From contig NZ_JAKJPO010000001.1 in the NCBI RefSeq assembly GCF_021725675.1, positions 558,001 to 622,000 on the forward strand: 64,000 bases of DNA, read 5' to 3'. The notes beneath the pieces are model-generated. The model was not told the DNA's origin and did not search any database. It saw nothing but the letters and a program-made list of their open reading frames with translations. This stretch comes from Marilutibacter chinensis. Lineage in GTDB: Bacteria > Pseudomonadota > Gammaproteobacteria > Xanthomonadales > Xanthomonadaceae. Every line of letters starts with the position of its first letter. The first letter of the stretch is position 1. A program made the translations under genes and the position numbers. Below are positions 8,959-18,566 of the stretch, in pieces.

Positions 8959-9039
8959 AAGGCGGCGGCCCCATGCCTTTGCGGGACCGTAAGCGGCATG
9001 GATGCCGCGTCCCGCAAAAAGGCATGGGGCCGCCGGCTT
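8959..9039. repeat. Intergenic palindromic element, copy 1 (short form)
   Basis: Two arms of about 29 and 31 bases (8959-8987 and 9009-9039) are complementary except for one mismatch and a 2-base length difference in a T/A run. The centre holds a second palindrome, GCGGCATGGATGCCGC. It lies between the flavoprotein stop and the FKBP start. The outer arm ends AAGCCGG...GGCC and inner end TTTGCGGGAC are shared with copy 3 at 21803-21910, while the middle differs. Confidence 0.85.
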
Positions 9040-9097
9040 CCCGCACATAACTCGCCGCCTGCGACAATCCAATATTCAGCCTCGCCGAAAGCACCCC

Positions 9098-9532
9098 ATG
9101 ATCCGCATCCTGACCCTCGCATGCCTGCTCTTCACCCTGGCCGCCTGCCGCGACCCCGGCCCGCCTCCCGGCGGCACCGTGGCCGAGCTGCAACGCCTCG
9201 ACGTGGTTGAAGGCGACGGCGCCCTCGCCCGCCCGGGCATGGAAGTCACCGTCCATTACACCGGCTGGAACTACGACGAGCGCCGGCCGGACAAGCGCGG
9301 CGAGAAGTTCGACAGCTCGCTCGACCGCGACGAGCCCTTCAGCTTCCTGCTCGGCGCCGGCCGGGTGATCCGCGGCTGGGACGAGGGCGTGGCCGGCATG
9401 CGCGTGGGGGGCAAGCGCGAGCTGCATATCCCGGCTGAACTCGGCTATGGCAGCCGTGGTGCCGGCGGCGTGATCCCGCCCAACGGCTCGCTGGTATTCG
9501 AGGTCGAACTGCTCGACGTGCGCGAGCGCTGA
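9098..9532 (+). CDS. FKBP-type peptidyl-prolyl cis-trans isomerase, lipoprotein
   Basis: A 144-residue protein with a lipoprotein signal (hydrophobic ILTLACLLFTLAAC, lipobox LAAC, lipidated Cys at about 17) and a complete FKBP domain: VHYTGWNYD, GEKFDSSLDRDEPFSFLLG, VIRGWDEGVAGMRVGGKRELHIP and the closing LVFEVELLDV. It should catalyse proline isomerisation to help envelope protein folding, tethered to a membrane in the periplasm. The start at 9098 is set by the signal peptide; the upstream frame runs through the palindromic repeat. No strong ribosome site is visible. A perfect 29-base inverted repeat begins 17 bases after the stop. Confidence 0.93.
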   Translation: MIRILTLACLLFTLAACRDPGPPPGGTVAELQRLDVVEGDGALARPGMEVTVHYTGWNYDERRPDKRGEKFDSSLDRDEPFSFLLGAGRVIRGWDEGVAGMRVGGKRELHIPAELGYGSRGAGGVIPPNGSLVFEVELLDVRER

Positions 9533-9548
9533 TCAGCGCCATGGTTTT

Positions 9549-9621
9549 GTAGCCCGGGTAAGCGAAGCGCACCCGGGAAGAGCGGCCGCCGCCCCGGGTG
9601 CGCTTCGCTTACCCGGGCTAC
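9549..9621. repeat. Perfect 29-base inverted repeat (REP-like)
   Basis: Arms at 9549-9577 and 9593-9621 are exactly complementary (29 of 29) around a 15-base loop. The arm starts GTAGCCCGGGTAAGCGAAGC. It may serve as transcription terminator of the FKBP gene, though no T tract follows. Sequences of this kind are, to my recollection, dispersed in related genomes. Confidence 0.92.
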
Positions 9622-9676
9622 GGGACTGTCGAAGTCGCCATCCCGGCTCCGGCCAGGGTCTCCAGCCAACTGTCCA

Positions 9677-9784
9677 GACGCGCCCGGGCATGGCTCTGCA
9701 GGACCTTCCGCAACATGGATGTTGCGGATGGGCCCCCATGGACAGGTTTACGGCGTGTCCTGCAGAGCCATGCCCGGGCGCGTC
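9677..9784. repeat. Intergenic palindromic element, copy 2 (long form)
   Basis: Arms of 28 bases at 9677-9704 and 9757-9784 are exactly complementary. The 52-base interior has a second hairpin (CCGCAAC at 9708-9714 with GTTGCGG at 9721-9727, loop ATGGAT) and then a CCCCCATGG segment. The interior aligns with the reverse complement of copy 3. It lies between the FKBP gene and htpG. Confidence 0.9.
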
Positions 9785-9910
9785 CTCATGCACGCACTCA
9801 AAGCAGATCCCATGCCCGGAATGACGGGCACGGAACATTGAGGCTTGAAAGCCCGTCGCGCGGCCCCATCCAGCGCCCTGTCCACGCAACACCGAGCACA
9901 GGAGCCCGCC

Positions 9911-11803
9911 ATGAGCGTTGAAACCCACAAGGAAACCCTCGGCTTTCAGACCGAGGTCAAGCAGCTGCTGCAGCTGATGATCCACTCGCTGTACTCCAAC
10001 CAGGAAATCTTCCTGCGCGAGCTGGTTTCCAACGCCTCCGACGCCATCGACAACCTGCGCTTCCAGGCCATCGCCCAGCCCGAACTGCTCGAAGGCCAGG
10101 GCGAGCCGCGCATCCGCATCTCCACCGACAAGGATGCCGGCACCGTCACCATCGAGGACAACGGCATCGGCATGAGCCGCGACGAGGTCGTCGCCAACCT
10201 CGGCACCATCGCCCGCTCCGGCACCGCCGAGCTGCTGCGCGGCATGACCGGCGAGCAGAAGAAGGACTCGCAGCTGATCGGGCAGTTCGGCGTCGGCTTC
10301 TATTCCTCGTTCATCGTCGCCGACCGGGTCGAGGTGTTCACCCGCCGCGCCGGCCAGCCGGCCAGCGAAGGCGTGCACTGGAGCTCCGAGGGACAGGGCG
10401 AGTTCCAGGTCGCGACGATCGACAGGCCCGAGCCCGGTACCCGCATCGTGCTGCACCTGAAGGAAGGCGCGGGCGAATTCGCCGACGACTGGCGCCTGCG
10501 CGGGATCATCAAGCGCTACGCCGACCACATCGGCGCCGCGATCGAGATGCCGAAGCGGGGCGAGGACGGGACCGCCACCACCGAGTGGGAGAGCGTCAAC
10601 GACGCCAGCGCGCTGTGGACGCGTCCGCGCAACGAGGTGAGCGACGACGAATACCGCAGCTTCTACCAGCACATCGCCCACGACTTCGAGGATCCGCTGG
10701 CATGGAGCCACAACAAGGTCGAGGGCAACCTGGAGTACACCTCGCTGTTGTACGTCCCCGGCCGCGCCGGCTTCGACCTCTACCATCGCGACGCCAACCA
10801 CGGCCTCAAGCTGTACGTGCAACGCGTCTTCATCACCGACCGCGCCGACCAGTTCCTGCCGAACTACCTGCGTTTCGTCCGCGGTGTCGTCGATTCCGGC
10901 GACCTGTCGCTGAACGTCTCCCGCGAGATCCTGCAGAACAGCCCGGCGGTCGGTTCGATGAAGACCGCGCTGACCCGGCGCGTGCTCGACATGCTCGCGA
11001 AGCTGGCCGGCGACGACGCGGACAAGTACGCGAAGTTCTGGGACCAGTTCGGCGAGGTGCTGAAGGAAGGTCCGGCCGAGGACTTCGGCAACCTCGAGAA
11101 GATCGCCGGCCTGTTGCGCTTCGCCTCGACCCACGACGACAGCGGCAAGCCCTCGGTCGCGCTCGCCGATTATGTCGCACGTATGAAGGAAGGCCAGGAG
11201 AAGATCTACTACCTGACCGGCGAGAGCCACACCCAGCTGAAGGGCAGTCCGCACCTGGAGGTGTTCCGCAAGAAGGGCGTCGAGGTGCTGTTGCTGAGTG
11301 ACCGCATCGACGAGTGGATGATGGGCTACCTGCGCGAATTCGACGGCAAATCCTTCGTCGACGTCAGCCGTGGCGACCTCGATCTGGGCAGCCTCGACAG
11401 CAGCGAAGACAAGGCCCGGCAGGAAGAGGTCGCCAAGGCCAGCGAAGGGCTGGTGGAGCGGATCAGGACCGTGCTCGGCGAACAGGTGTCCGGCGTGCGC
11501 GTTTCCCACCGGCTGACCGAATCGCCGGCGGTGCTGGCCGCCGGCGAGCACGACGTCGGCGCGCAGCTGCGGCAGCTGCTCGAGGCCAGCGGGCAGGCGG
11601 TGCCCGAATCGCGGCCGGTATTCGAGCTCAATCCGGAGCATCCGCTGATCGCACGGCTCGATCGGGAGAGCGACGGCGAGCGCTTCGACGCCCTGACCCG
11701 GATCCTGTTCGAGCAGGCGTCGCTGGCCGCCGGCCATGGCCTCAAGGATCCGGCCAGCTACGTCGGCCGCCTCAACAAGCTGCTGGTCGAGCTGGCCGGC
11801 TGA
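9911..11803 (+). CDS. htpG: Molecular chaperone HtpG (Hsp90)
   Basis: The 630-residue product is a full-length bacterial Hsp90, a cytosolic ATP-dependent homodimeric chaperone. The N-terminal ATPase shows the four Bergerat-fold signatures: [15 protein letters not shown] (about 35-49), DNGIGM (about 80), GTIARSGT (about 100) and GQFGVGFYS (about 120). The middle domain has [10 protein letters not shown] and the catalytic-loop arginine region NVSREILQ. The C-terminal dimerisation region is present. The start at 9911 has AGGAG 9 bases upstream and matches family N-termini; the longer frame to 9845 does not. No heat-shock sigma-32 promoter is obvious in the repeat-rich upstream region. A hairpin follows the stop. 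Confidence 0.98.
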   Translation: MSVETHKETLGFQTEVKQLLQLMIHSLYSNQEIFLRELVSNASDAIDNLRFQAIAQPELLEGQGEPRIRISTDKDAGTVTIEDNGIGMSRDEVVANLGTIARSGTAELLRGMTGEQKKDSQLIGQFGVGFYSSFIVADRVEVFTRRAGQPASEGVHWSSEGQGEFQVATIDRPEPGTRIVLHLKEGAGEFADDWRLRGIIKRYADHIGAAIEMPKRGEDGTATTEWESVNDASALWTRPRNEVSDDEYRSFYQHIAHDFEDPLAWSHNKVEGNLEYTSLLYVPGRAGFDLYHRDANHGLKLYVQRVFITDRADQFLPNYLRFVRGVVDSGDLSLNVSREILQNSPAVGSMKTALTRRVLDMLAKLAGDDADKYAKFWDQFGEVLKEGPAEDFGNLEKIAGLLRFASTHDDSGKPSVALADYVARMKEGQEKIYYLTGESHTQLKGSPHLEVFRKKGVEVLLLSDRIDEWMMGYLREFDGKSFVDVSRGDLDLGSLDSSEDKARQEEVAKASEGLVERIRTVLGEQVSGVRVSHRLTESPAVLAAGEHDVGAQLRQLLEASGQAVPESRPVFELNPEHPLIARLDRESDGERFDALTRILFEQASLAAGHGLKDPASYVGRLNKLLVELAG

Positions 11804-11806
11804 TGG

Positions 11807-11835
11807 GCATGCGCGGGGCGTAACGCCCCGCATGC
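11807..11835 (+). terminator. Hairpin after htpG
   Basis: GCATGC..GGGGCG pairs with CGCCCCGCATGC across a TAA loop, with a 2-base bulge in the left arm. It starts 3 bases after the htpG stop. There is no T run, so termination is inferred from position. Confidence 0.55.
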
Positions 11836-11854
11836 CTCCGCAGCAGTGGCTTGA

Positions 11855-12052
11855 ACCGCGATCCCCGGGCTGCGCCCGGGAGTCCCCAGAGTTTGCTGCG
11901 CAAACCGTGCGCCCCGCCGTTGCGCTTCCAGCCTCCATCGCGCCCGCGGCGCCACGTGTTCCGCTTCAATTCGCGCCCTGTGGCGCCTACGTGCTCTCCT
12001 TCAATTCGCGCCTCTGGCGCGAATCGCCCCCTGACTCAGGGGCTGGGCTCCA
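11855..12052. repeat. Dispersed intergenic repeat, copy A
   Basis: A non-coding stretch between htpG and the convergent AraC gene. It holds in order a CCCGGGC/GCCCGGG hairpin (11864-11880), a segment AGAGTTTGCTGCGCAAACC, two near copies of TTCAATTCGCGCC, a GCGCC..GGCGC hairpin, and CCCCTGACTCAGGGGCTGGG. The same order of modules recurs at about 16495-16625 and 21661-21785, in the same strand orientation. Confidence 0.7.
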
Positions 12053-12099
12053 TGACACAGGACCGCGATCAGGCCCTCGCGGGAAAGTCCCGACACGGC

Positions 12100-13065
12100 T
12101 CATGCCGCACCTACGGAGCCCCGCATCGCCCGCACTTCCCGCCGCGGCGGCGCCCCGAACAGACGCCGGTACTCGCGGCTGAACTGCGACGGACTCTCGT
12201 AACCGACCCGGTGCGCGGCCGAGGCCGCCTCCAGCCCCTCGCTGAACATCAGTCGCCGTGCCTCGTGCAGGCGCAACTGCTTCTGGAACTGCAGCGGCGA
12301 CATCGCCGTCACCGCCTTGAACTGGTGGTGCAGCGACGACGGACTCATGTGCACCGCCTCGGCCAGCGACTCGATCCGCAGGCTCTGGTCGAAGCGCGAG
12401 CGGATCCACTCGATCGCACGCGCCACCCGCTGCGTGCGCCCATCGTGCACCGCCAGGTCGCGCAGGCGATGGCCGAGTTCGCCCATCAGCACCCGGTAAT
12501 GGATCTCGCGGCAGGCCGCCGGCGCCAGCACCGGCAGGTCGCGCGGCTCGTCCAGCAGGCGCACCAGCCGCAACAAGGCATCGAGCAGCGCGCCCGACAT
12601 CGAGGCCACGTACAGCCCCGGCTCGCCGGCGCCCGCCGTTGCCGTCGTCGCGTCGGGCCCCAGGTCCAGCATCAGCCGCGAGACTTCCTCGGTATCGATG
12701 TCCAGCCGCAGGCACAGGTAGGGACGCTCCGGGCTGGCCTCCAGGATCTGCCCGACGGCAGGCAGGGTCACCGACACCACCAGATAGTTGAGCGGGTCGT
12801 AGTGGAACACCCGGTCGCCGACCAGAGCCCGTTTGCTGCCCTGCACGACCACGCACAGGCAGGGTTCGTAGACCGATGGCAGGCCATCGTTCGGCGAACT
12901 GGCCTGGATCAGGGTCAGGGATTTCCAGGCCGAGGCATGCACCCCATCCCCGGGCACCCATCGGGCAATCCGCTCGGCCAGTTCCTGCTGGCGCGGGTCT
13001 CCAGAGCGTGCCGACGCGGTTCCGGATTCCGGTTGCAATTGCATGATTTTCATGGAATCTGCCAT
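12100..13065 (-). CDS. AraC family transcriptional regulator
   Basis: A 321-residue regulator with the N-terminal ligand-binding domain of the AraC_N type ([19 protein letters not shown], about 60-78) and a C-terminal double helix-turn-helix (about 215-310: [34 protein letters not shown] then [22 protein letters not shown]). This N-terminal type is common in regulators next to aldo/keto reductases and short-chain dehydrogenases that respond to reactive aldehydes or organic solvents. It is divergent from such a pair here, so it probably controls them. The start is uncertain: 13065 is preferred, and an ATG at 13053 is possible. Confidence 0.92.
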   Translation of the reverse strand: MADSMKIMQLQPESGTASARSGDPRQQELAERIARWVPGDGVHASAWKSLTLIQASSPNDGLPSVYEPCLCVVVQGSKRALVGDRVFHYDPLNYLVVSVTLPAVGQILEASPERPYLCLRLDIDTEEVSRLMLDLGPDATTATAGAGEPGLYVASMSGALLDALLRLVRLLDEPRDLPVLAPAACREIHYRVLMGELGHRLRDLAVHDGRTQRVARAIEWIRSRFDQSLRIESLAEAVHMSPSSLHHQFKAVTAMSPLQFQKQLRLHEARRLMFSEGLEAASAAHRVGYESPSQFSREYRRLFGAPPRREVRAMRGSVGAA

Positions 13066-13229
13066 GCCGCCAAGCATACGCCGCGCACCCACGCTTCAGG
13101 AGCGCCAACGGGTCGACGTGCAGGATCGGGCAAGAATCCTGCGGCAACCGGCTACCGGCCCAGGGGCCCGCAGACCTAGGCTGGCTCCGCCGCCTGACAA
13201 GGCCTCTCCCCCCAACACCGGAACCCGTC

Positions 13230-14237
<1,008 letters not shown>

Positions 14238-14379
14238 CGCCTTCCCCCGGGATCTTCCCGGATTTTCCCCGTGCGCCGGCCAGGATGCCTGCTGGCGCAC
14301 CTTCGCTCACCAGACCCACGTGCACGCCGCGCGGCGATGACGCACGCCCGTCAACACCTCCAAGCAAGCAGGAAACCCC

Positions 14380-15135
14380 ATGTCAAACTCTCCCGCCAAC
14401 TACGAAATCAACGGAAAAGTCATCGCCATCACCGGCGCCAGCAGCGGCATCGGCGAGGCCACCGCGTTGCGTCTGGCCGACCACGGCGCCCGCCTGGTCC
14501 TTGGCGCCCGCCGCACCGACCGCCTCGACGCATTGGCCGCCCGCATCCGCGAACGAGGCGGCGAGGCCTTGGCACAAACACTCGACGTGACCGATCGCGG
14601 CCAGGTCGGGGCGTTCATCGACGCTGCGGTCCAACACTTCGGCCGCCTCGACGTACTGGTGAACAACGCCGGCGTAATGCCGCTGTCGCCACTCGACGCC
14701 GGTCGCGTCGACGAATGGGACCGGATGATCGACGTCAACATCAAGGGCGTGCTGTACGGCATCGCCGCCGCACTGCCGGTGATGCGCTCGCAACGGTCGG
14801 GCCAGTTCGTCAACCTGTCCTCGATCGCCGGCCAGGTGCTATTCCCGACCGGTGCGGTCTATTGCGGAACCAAGTTCGCCGTGAATGCCATCTCCGAAGG
14901 CCTGCGCCAGGAGGCCGGCGCCGACATCCGGGTGACCACGATCGCACCGGGCGTCACCGCCTCGGAGCTGTTCGACAGCATCGCCGACACCGCCACCCGC
15001 GAACACCTGGAGAAGGAGTTCCCCGATCCGATTCCCGCCGATGCGATCGCGCGCGCGATCGCGTTCGCCATCGGCCAGCCGGCGGATGTCGACGTCAACG
15101 AGATGGTGGTGCGCCCGACCGCGCAGACGCTCTGA
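14380..15135 (+). CDS. Short-chain dehydrogenase/reductase (SDR)
   Basis: A 251-residue classical SDR with the cofactor motif TGASSGIGEA (about 18-27), NNAG near residue 90, catalytic Ser in NLSSIAG near 147 and YCGTK (Tyr and Lys) near 160. This group includes YdfG-like NADP-dependent 3-hydroxy acid and serine dehydrogenases; the true substrate is unknown. The order regulator, aldo/keto reductase, SDR suggests a carbonyl-detoxification set under the AraC protein, but the 142-base gap means a separate promoter is possible. It is convergent with trhO. Confidence 0.93.
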   Translation: MSNSPANYEINGKVIAITGASSGIGEATALRLADHGARLVLGARRTDRLDALAARIRERGGEALAQTLDVTDRGQVGAFIDAAVQHFGRLDVLVNNAGVMPLSPLDAGRVDEWDRMIDVNIKGVLYGIAAALPVMRSQRSGQFVNLSSIAGQVLFPTGAVYCGTKFAVNAISEGLRQEAGADIRVTTIAPGVTASELFDSIADTATREHLEKEFPDPIPADAIARAIAFAIGQPADVDVNEMVVRPTAQTL

Positions 15136-15174
15136 GCCGCGTCCACGGATGCCAGCACAGCGTGTCCGGCAGCG

Positions 15175-15975
15175 TCAGGCCGCCTGCCTGCCGTTGCCGG
15201 GCGCTTCCGGGCCGGCACCGTTGTTGCCGCTTCCGACATCGCCTCCGTCGACCAGCGGCCGCAACGCGGGATCCAGCGCCACGCGCTCGTCGAACACGAA
15301 GCAGCGGCCGTCGTAATGCGCGCCGCCGACCTGCTCGAAATAACCGAGGATGCCGCCGTCGAGCTGCAGCACGTTGTCCATCCCGGTCGCACGCATCCAC
15401 AGCGCCGCCTTCTCGCAGCGGATGCCGCCGGTGCAGAAACTGACCACGGTGGCGTCGGCAAGCGCCTCGCGGTGCGGTTCCAGCGCGTCGGGCAGGTCGG
15501 TGAAGTTGTCGATCGGCAGGGTCAGCGCGCCAGCGAAACTGCCATGGCCGACCTCCTCGCGGTTGCGCGTGTCGAGCATCACCACCGGCCGGCCGGCATC
15601 GTCGTGCCCCTGGTCGAGCCAGCGCGCGAGATCGGTCGGCGCCAGCGCCGGCGCGCGCCCCAGCAGCGGCGAGGCATCGTCGCGGCGGAAAGCGATGATC
15701 TCGCGCTTGAGCTTGACCTTCAGCCTCGCGAACGGCTGCGTGCGACTGTGGCTGTACTTGACCCCGATGCCGGCGAAGCGCGCGTCCTCGCGCAGTGCCT
15801 CGACGAAACCGTCGATCGCCGCGGCGGTCCCGGCCAGGAACAGGTTCAGGCCTTCCCCGGCGACCAGCACGGTGCCGCGCAGATCGCGCGATCCGGCCAG
15901 TTCCCGAAGACGCGCTGCCAGCGGGGCCGGATCCTCGACCGGGGTGAAATGGTAGGCGGCGATATTGACGAACAT
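15175..15975 (-). CDS. trhO: tRNA uridine(34) hydroxylase TrhO (rhodanese type)
   Basis: A 266-residue protein of the YceA/TrhO family, which in E. coli makes 5-hydroxyuridine at tRNA wobble position 34 using O2 and prephenate-independent chemistry. It has the N-terminal acylphosphatase-like part (VLVAGEGLNLFLAG, about 37-49) and a rhodanese domain with the conserved CTGGIRCEKA loop (Cys181, Cys187). It lacks the long C-terminal cysteine-rich extension of E. coli TrhO (about 350 residues), a short form seen in several proteobacteria. Start at 15975. Confidence 0.9.
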   Translation of the reverse strand: MFVNIAAYHFTPVEDPAPLAARLRELAGSRDLRGTVLVAGEGLNLFLAGTAAAIDGFVEALREDARFAGIGVKYSHSRTQPFARLKVKLKREIIAFRRDDASPLLGRAPALAPTDLARWLDQGHDDAGRPVVMLDTRNREEVGHGSFAGALTLPIDNFTDLPDALEPHREALADATVVSFCTGGIRCEKAALWMRATGMDNVLQLDGGILGYFEQVGGAHYDGRCFVFDERVALDPALRPLVDGGDVGSGNNGAGPEAPGNGRQAA

Positions 15976-16162
15976 CGGCCGATTCTACGCGGCCACTGCG
16001 TCTTCCACCCTGAATGCCATCGCCCCCTGACAACGGAACCCCGGCCCTTCTGCGCGGTCTGAACCTCCGCATCGCCAGGATGATCGCAGGGGACGCATGG
16101 GGCGTTCCCGTCGCGGATGGCGAGCCGGCGGCAACCCGCCGACCACAGGAGATGGAGGCGCA

Positions 16163-16474
16163 ATGAAAGTACAGATCAATACCGACAACCACGTCCAGCA
16201 CGACGAGTCCCTGACCCGCCACGTCGAATCGTCGGTCGCCGCCGCGCTCGACCGGTTCGGCGACCAGATCACCCGTATCGAAGTCCACATCCGCGACAGG
16301 AACGGCGGCAAGGCAGGCAGCGACGACAAGCACTGCATGATGGAGGCCCGCCTGGAAGGCCTGCCACCGATGACCGCCTCCGAGCACGCCGACAGCGTCG
16401 CCGCTGCGGTTTCCGGCGCCGCCCGCAAGCTGCAGCGCGTGCTCGACCATGCGCTGGGCAAGCTCGCCCACTGA
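16163..16474 (+). CDS. HPF/RaiA family ribosome-associated protein, short form
   Basis: A 103-residue protein with the beta-alpha-beta-beta-beta-alpha pattern of the ribosome hibernation factor fold: MKVQINTDN, then HVESSVAAALDRFGDQITRIEVHI, and a C-terminal helix AVSGAARKLQRVLDHALGKL. Members bind the 30S subunit and stall idle ribosomes. This form lacks the long HPF dimerisation tail and is a HPF/RaiA homologue outside the rpoN cluster, so its exact role is unclear. The start at 16163 follows GGAGATGGAGG; the frame extends upstream without support. Confidence 0.82.
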   Translation: MKVQINTDNHVQHDESLTRHVESSVAAALDRFGDQITRIEVHIRDRNGGKAGSDDKHCMMEARLEGLPPMTASEHADSVAAAVSGAARKLQRVLDHALGKLAH

Positions 16475-16494
16475 GCCCGCCTGCAGGAGCGGCG

Positions 16495-16625
16495 TAAACG
16501 ACATCCGCGGCTGCGCCCTGGAATCCCCGAAGTTTGCTGCACGAACCTCGGGGCCCTCGTTGCATCACCGCCTCCCCGTCGCAACTCCGGTACGAATCTC
16601 CCCCTGGCCCAGGGGCCGGGCCGAT
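16495..16625. repeat. Dispersed intergenic repeat, copy B
   Basis: Non-coding DNA between the HPF-like gene and the convergent soxR. It follows the module order of copy A: GCGGCTGCGCCCTGGAATCC, a hairpin CCCCGAAGTTTGCTGC...CTCGGGG, then CCCCCTGGCCCAGGGGCCGGG. The hairpins may act as bidirectional terminators for the flanking genes. Confidence 0.68.
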
Positions 16626-16653
16626 GATGCACGGAGGTGCAGGTCCCGCCCCC

Positions 16654-17094
16654 TCAGTCCTCCCATCGCCGCGCGCCGGCGCCGTCCTCGTGCAGGCGAT
16701 CGCCGGGATTGGCAAGCCGGCAGCGGTCCAGCGACAGGCAGCCGCACCCGATGCAACCGCCGAGGGTGTCGCGCAACTGGGTCAGCCTGTGGATCCGCTC
16801 GTCGAGTTCGTCGCGCCACAGCGTCGACAGCCGCATCCAGTCCTGGCGGGTCGGCGTGCGCTCGTCCGGCAGGGTCGCGAGGGCGTCGCGGATGGTCGCC
16901 AGCGGAATGCCGACCTTCTGCGCAACCCGGATCACCGCCAGCCGCCTGAGCGTGTCGCGGGCATAGCGGCGCTGGTTGCCGGCCGTTCGCCGGCTGTGGA
17001 TCAGCCCCTTGGTCTCATAGAAGTGCAGTGCCGAAACCGCCACTCCGCTGCGTCCGGCAAGCTCCCCGACGCTCAGTTCCGCATGCATGCCCAT
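16654..17094 (-). CDS. soxR: Redox-sensitive MerR-type activator SoxR
   Basis: A 146-residue MerR-family regulator. The N-terminal winged helix-turn-helix begins [25 protein letters not shown], and the C-terminus has the SoxR-specific [2Fe-2S] ligand set [12 protein letters not shown], giving Cys114, Cys117, Cys119 and Cys125, the same spacing as E. coli SoxR. Oxidation of the cluster by redox-cycling compounds or superoxide switches on target promoters. No soxS lies nearby, as is usual outside enterics. A near-consensus SoxR operator 14 bases before the start suggests autoregulation. Confidence 0.96.
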   Translation of the reverse strand: MGMHAELSVGELAGRSGVAVSALHFYETKGLIHSRRTAGNQRRYARDTLRRLAVIRVAQKVGIPLATIRDALATLPDERTPTRQDWMRLSTLWRDELDERIHRLTQLRDTLGGCIGCGCLSLDRCRLANPGDRLHEDGAGARRWED

Positions 17095-17107
17095 CGCGAT
17101 CGACTGA

Positions 17108-17125
17108 CCTCAAGCAATATCGAGG
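17108..17125 (-). promoter_or_regulatory. SoxR operator
   Basis: CCTCAAGCAATATCGAGG matches the dyad consensus CCTCAAGTTAACTTGAGG in both outer arms (CCTCAAG and GAGG, with the central A and T conserved; 13 of 18 positions). It lies 14-31 bases before soxR, where SoxR sites sit between -35 and -10 elements. No other gene starts from it, so soxR itself is the visible target. Confidence 0.85.
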
Positions 17126-17255
17126 TCATCATCGTCGCCGCGCGGGCCTGCGCACGCAAGCCGTTCACGAACGCGTTGCGTGCAGCAGGACGCGGAGGGT
17201 CCGGGGCTCGACGACGGCAGGTGCCGGGCTCGCCGTGCCTGCTGCACGCGATGCG

Positions 17256-18449
17256 TCAGGTCTCGTCGATCATGCGCTGGTAGAGCGCGACCACCTGTCC
17301 CATCAGATGGACGGTGCTCCAGGCGGCGGCGTCGGCCGGTCCTGCCGCCGAAAGCTCGGCGCGCCGTTCCGGCGAACGCAGCAGCGCGGCGACGTGACCG
17401 GCGAATTCGGCCGCATCCTCGCGACTGACCACCGCGCCGCGGGTGTCGCGCAGAACGGTCGCCGTGCCCATCACCGCGGTGGAAACGACCGGCACGCCCA
17501 GCGCCATCGCCTCGGTCAGCACCAGGCCCTGGGTCTCGGTCGGCGAGGCGAACACGAACACGTCGCCGGCGCGGTAGGCGTCGAGCAGCGCACCGCGGCG
17601 GTCCAGGTTGCCGAAGAAACGCACGTTGCGCTGCAGCCCCAGCCGCTCGACCATCTGCTTGAGCCGCGGCGCATCCGGTCCTTCGCCGGCGATGATGAAG
17701 AGAAGGTCCGGGAAATCCGGCACCAGCCGCTTCACCACGTCGATCAGGAAGCCGATGTTCTTCTCAACCGCCAACCGGCTCACCGTGACCAGGGTCGGTC
17801 GCGCGGGGTCTATCCCGTGCCGCTGCCGGAACGCCGCGCCATCGCCGCCCTTGAACTCCTCCAGGTCGATGCCGGTCGGGATCACCGTCGACGGTGTTTC
17901 GATGCCGTAGCGGTCGAGCACTTCGACCATCTGCCGACTCGGCACGATCAGGTGATCGACGCCATGGCAGAGGAACCGCGACGCACGCCGCGCGACCATC
18001 CGCAGCGACCCGGCCGGCAGCCACGGCAGGTAGTGGGCGACGTACTCCTCGAAATAGGTGTGGTAGGTCTCGACCGTCGGCACCCCGCTCAGTTCCGATA
18101 GCTGCACGCCAAGCCGGTGCGCACGGAACGGCGTGTGGATGTGCACCACGTCCCAGGCCCGCGAGGCCAGCTTCGGCAGGATCCGGCGCATCGCCGAAGC
18201 CTTGATCAGGCGGTCCTCCGGATCGAAGAAAATGACGCTCGAGGGCAGGCGGATCAGCTCCAGCCCTTCCAGGCCGTCATCGGCGCGCTGGGCGGCTTCC
18301 TGCGGCGGGTGCGCGGACCCGGCATAGTCCGGCGCGACCAGGGTCACCCTGTGCCCCATCCGCAGCAGCGACTGAGCGAAGGTGCGGATCGACGTGGACA
18401 CCCCGTTCACCCGGGGGAAATAGACGTCCGACAGCATCAGGATGTTCAT
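17256..18449 (-). CDS. Glycosyltransferase family 4
   Basis: A 397-residue retaining GT-B glycosyltransferase. The N-terminal domain has the MNILMLSDVYFPRVNGVSTS opening with the glycine-containing acceptor loop; the C-terminal GT1-type domain (about 200-370) has LVTVSRLAVEKN and the EX7E-type motif in SPTETQGLVLTEAMALG that binds the nucleotide sugar. Such proteins mannosylate or glucosylate lipids and envelope glycans; the acceptor is unknown. Start at 18449. It stands alone: soxR follows 161 bases downstream in the same direction but has its own promoter, and the MFS gene lies upstream. Confidence 0.93.
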   Translation of the reverse strand: MNILMLSDVYFPRVNGVSTSIRTFAQSLLRMGHRVTLVAPDYAGSAHPPQEAAQRADDGLEGLELIRLPSSVIFFDPEDRLIKASAMRRILPKLASRAWDVVHIHTPFRAHRLGVQLSELSGVPTVETYHTYFEEYVAHYLPWLPAGSLRMVARRASRFLCHGVDHLIVPSRQMVEVLDRYGIETPSTVIPTGIDLEEFKGGDGAAFRQRHGIDPARPTLVTVSRLAVEKNIGFLIDVVKRLVPDFPDLLFIIAGEGPDAPRLKQMVERLGLQRNVRFFGNLDRRGALLDAYRAGDVFVFASPTETQGLVLTEAMALGVPVVSTAVMGTATVLRDTRGAVVSREDAAEFAGHVAALLRSPERRAELSAAGPADAAAWSTVHLMGQVVALYQRMIDET

Positions 18450-18566
18450 CCCGAAAGGCTATGTCGGTGCGATGACAGGCAGGTTTCACCGCTGTCGCGA
18501 CGTCGCGGTGCCGGTGCGCGGCGGGCTGGACACGGTCACCTGGTTGACACAGGCATCGACGCCGGC

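Noticed and set aside
9533..11938. An 801-codon minus-strand frame covering htpG
   Set aside because: htpG on the plus strand is unmistakable; the opposite frame exists because of GC-biased codon use.
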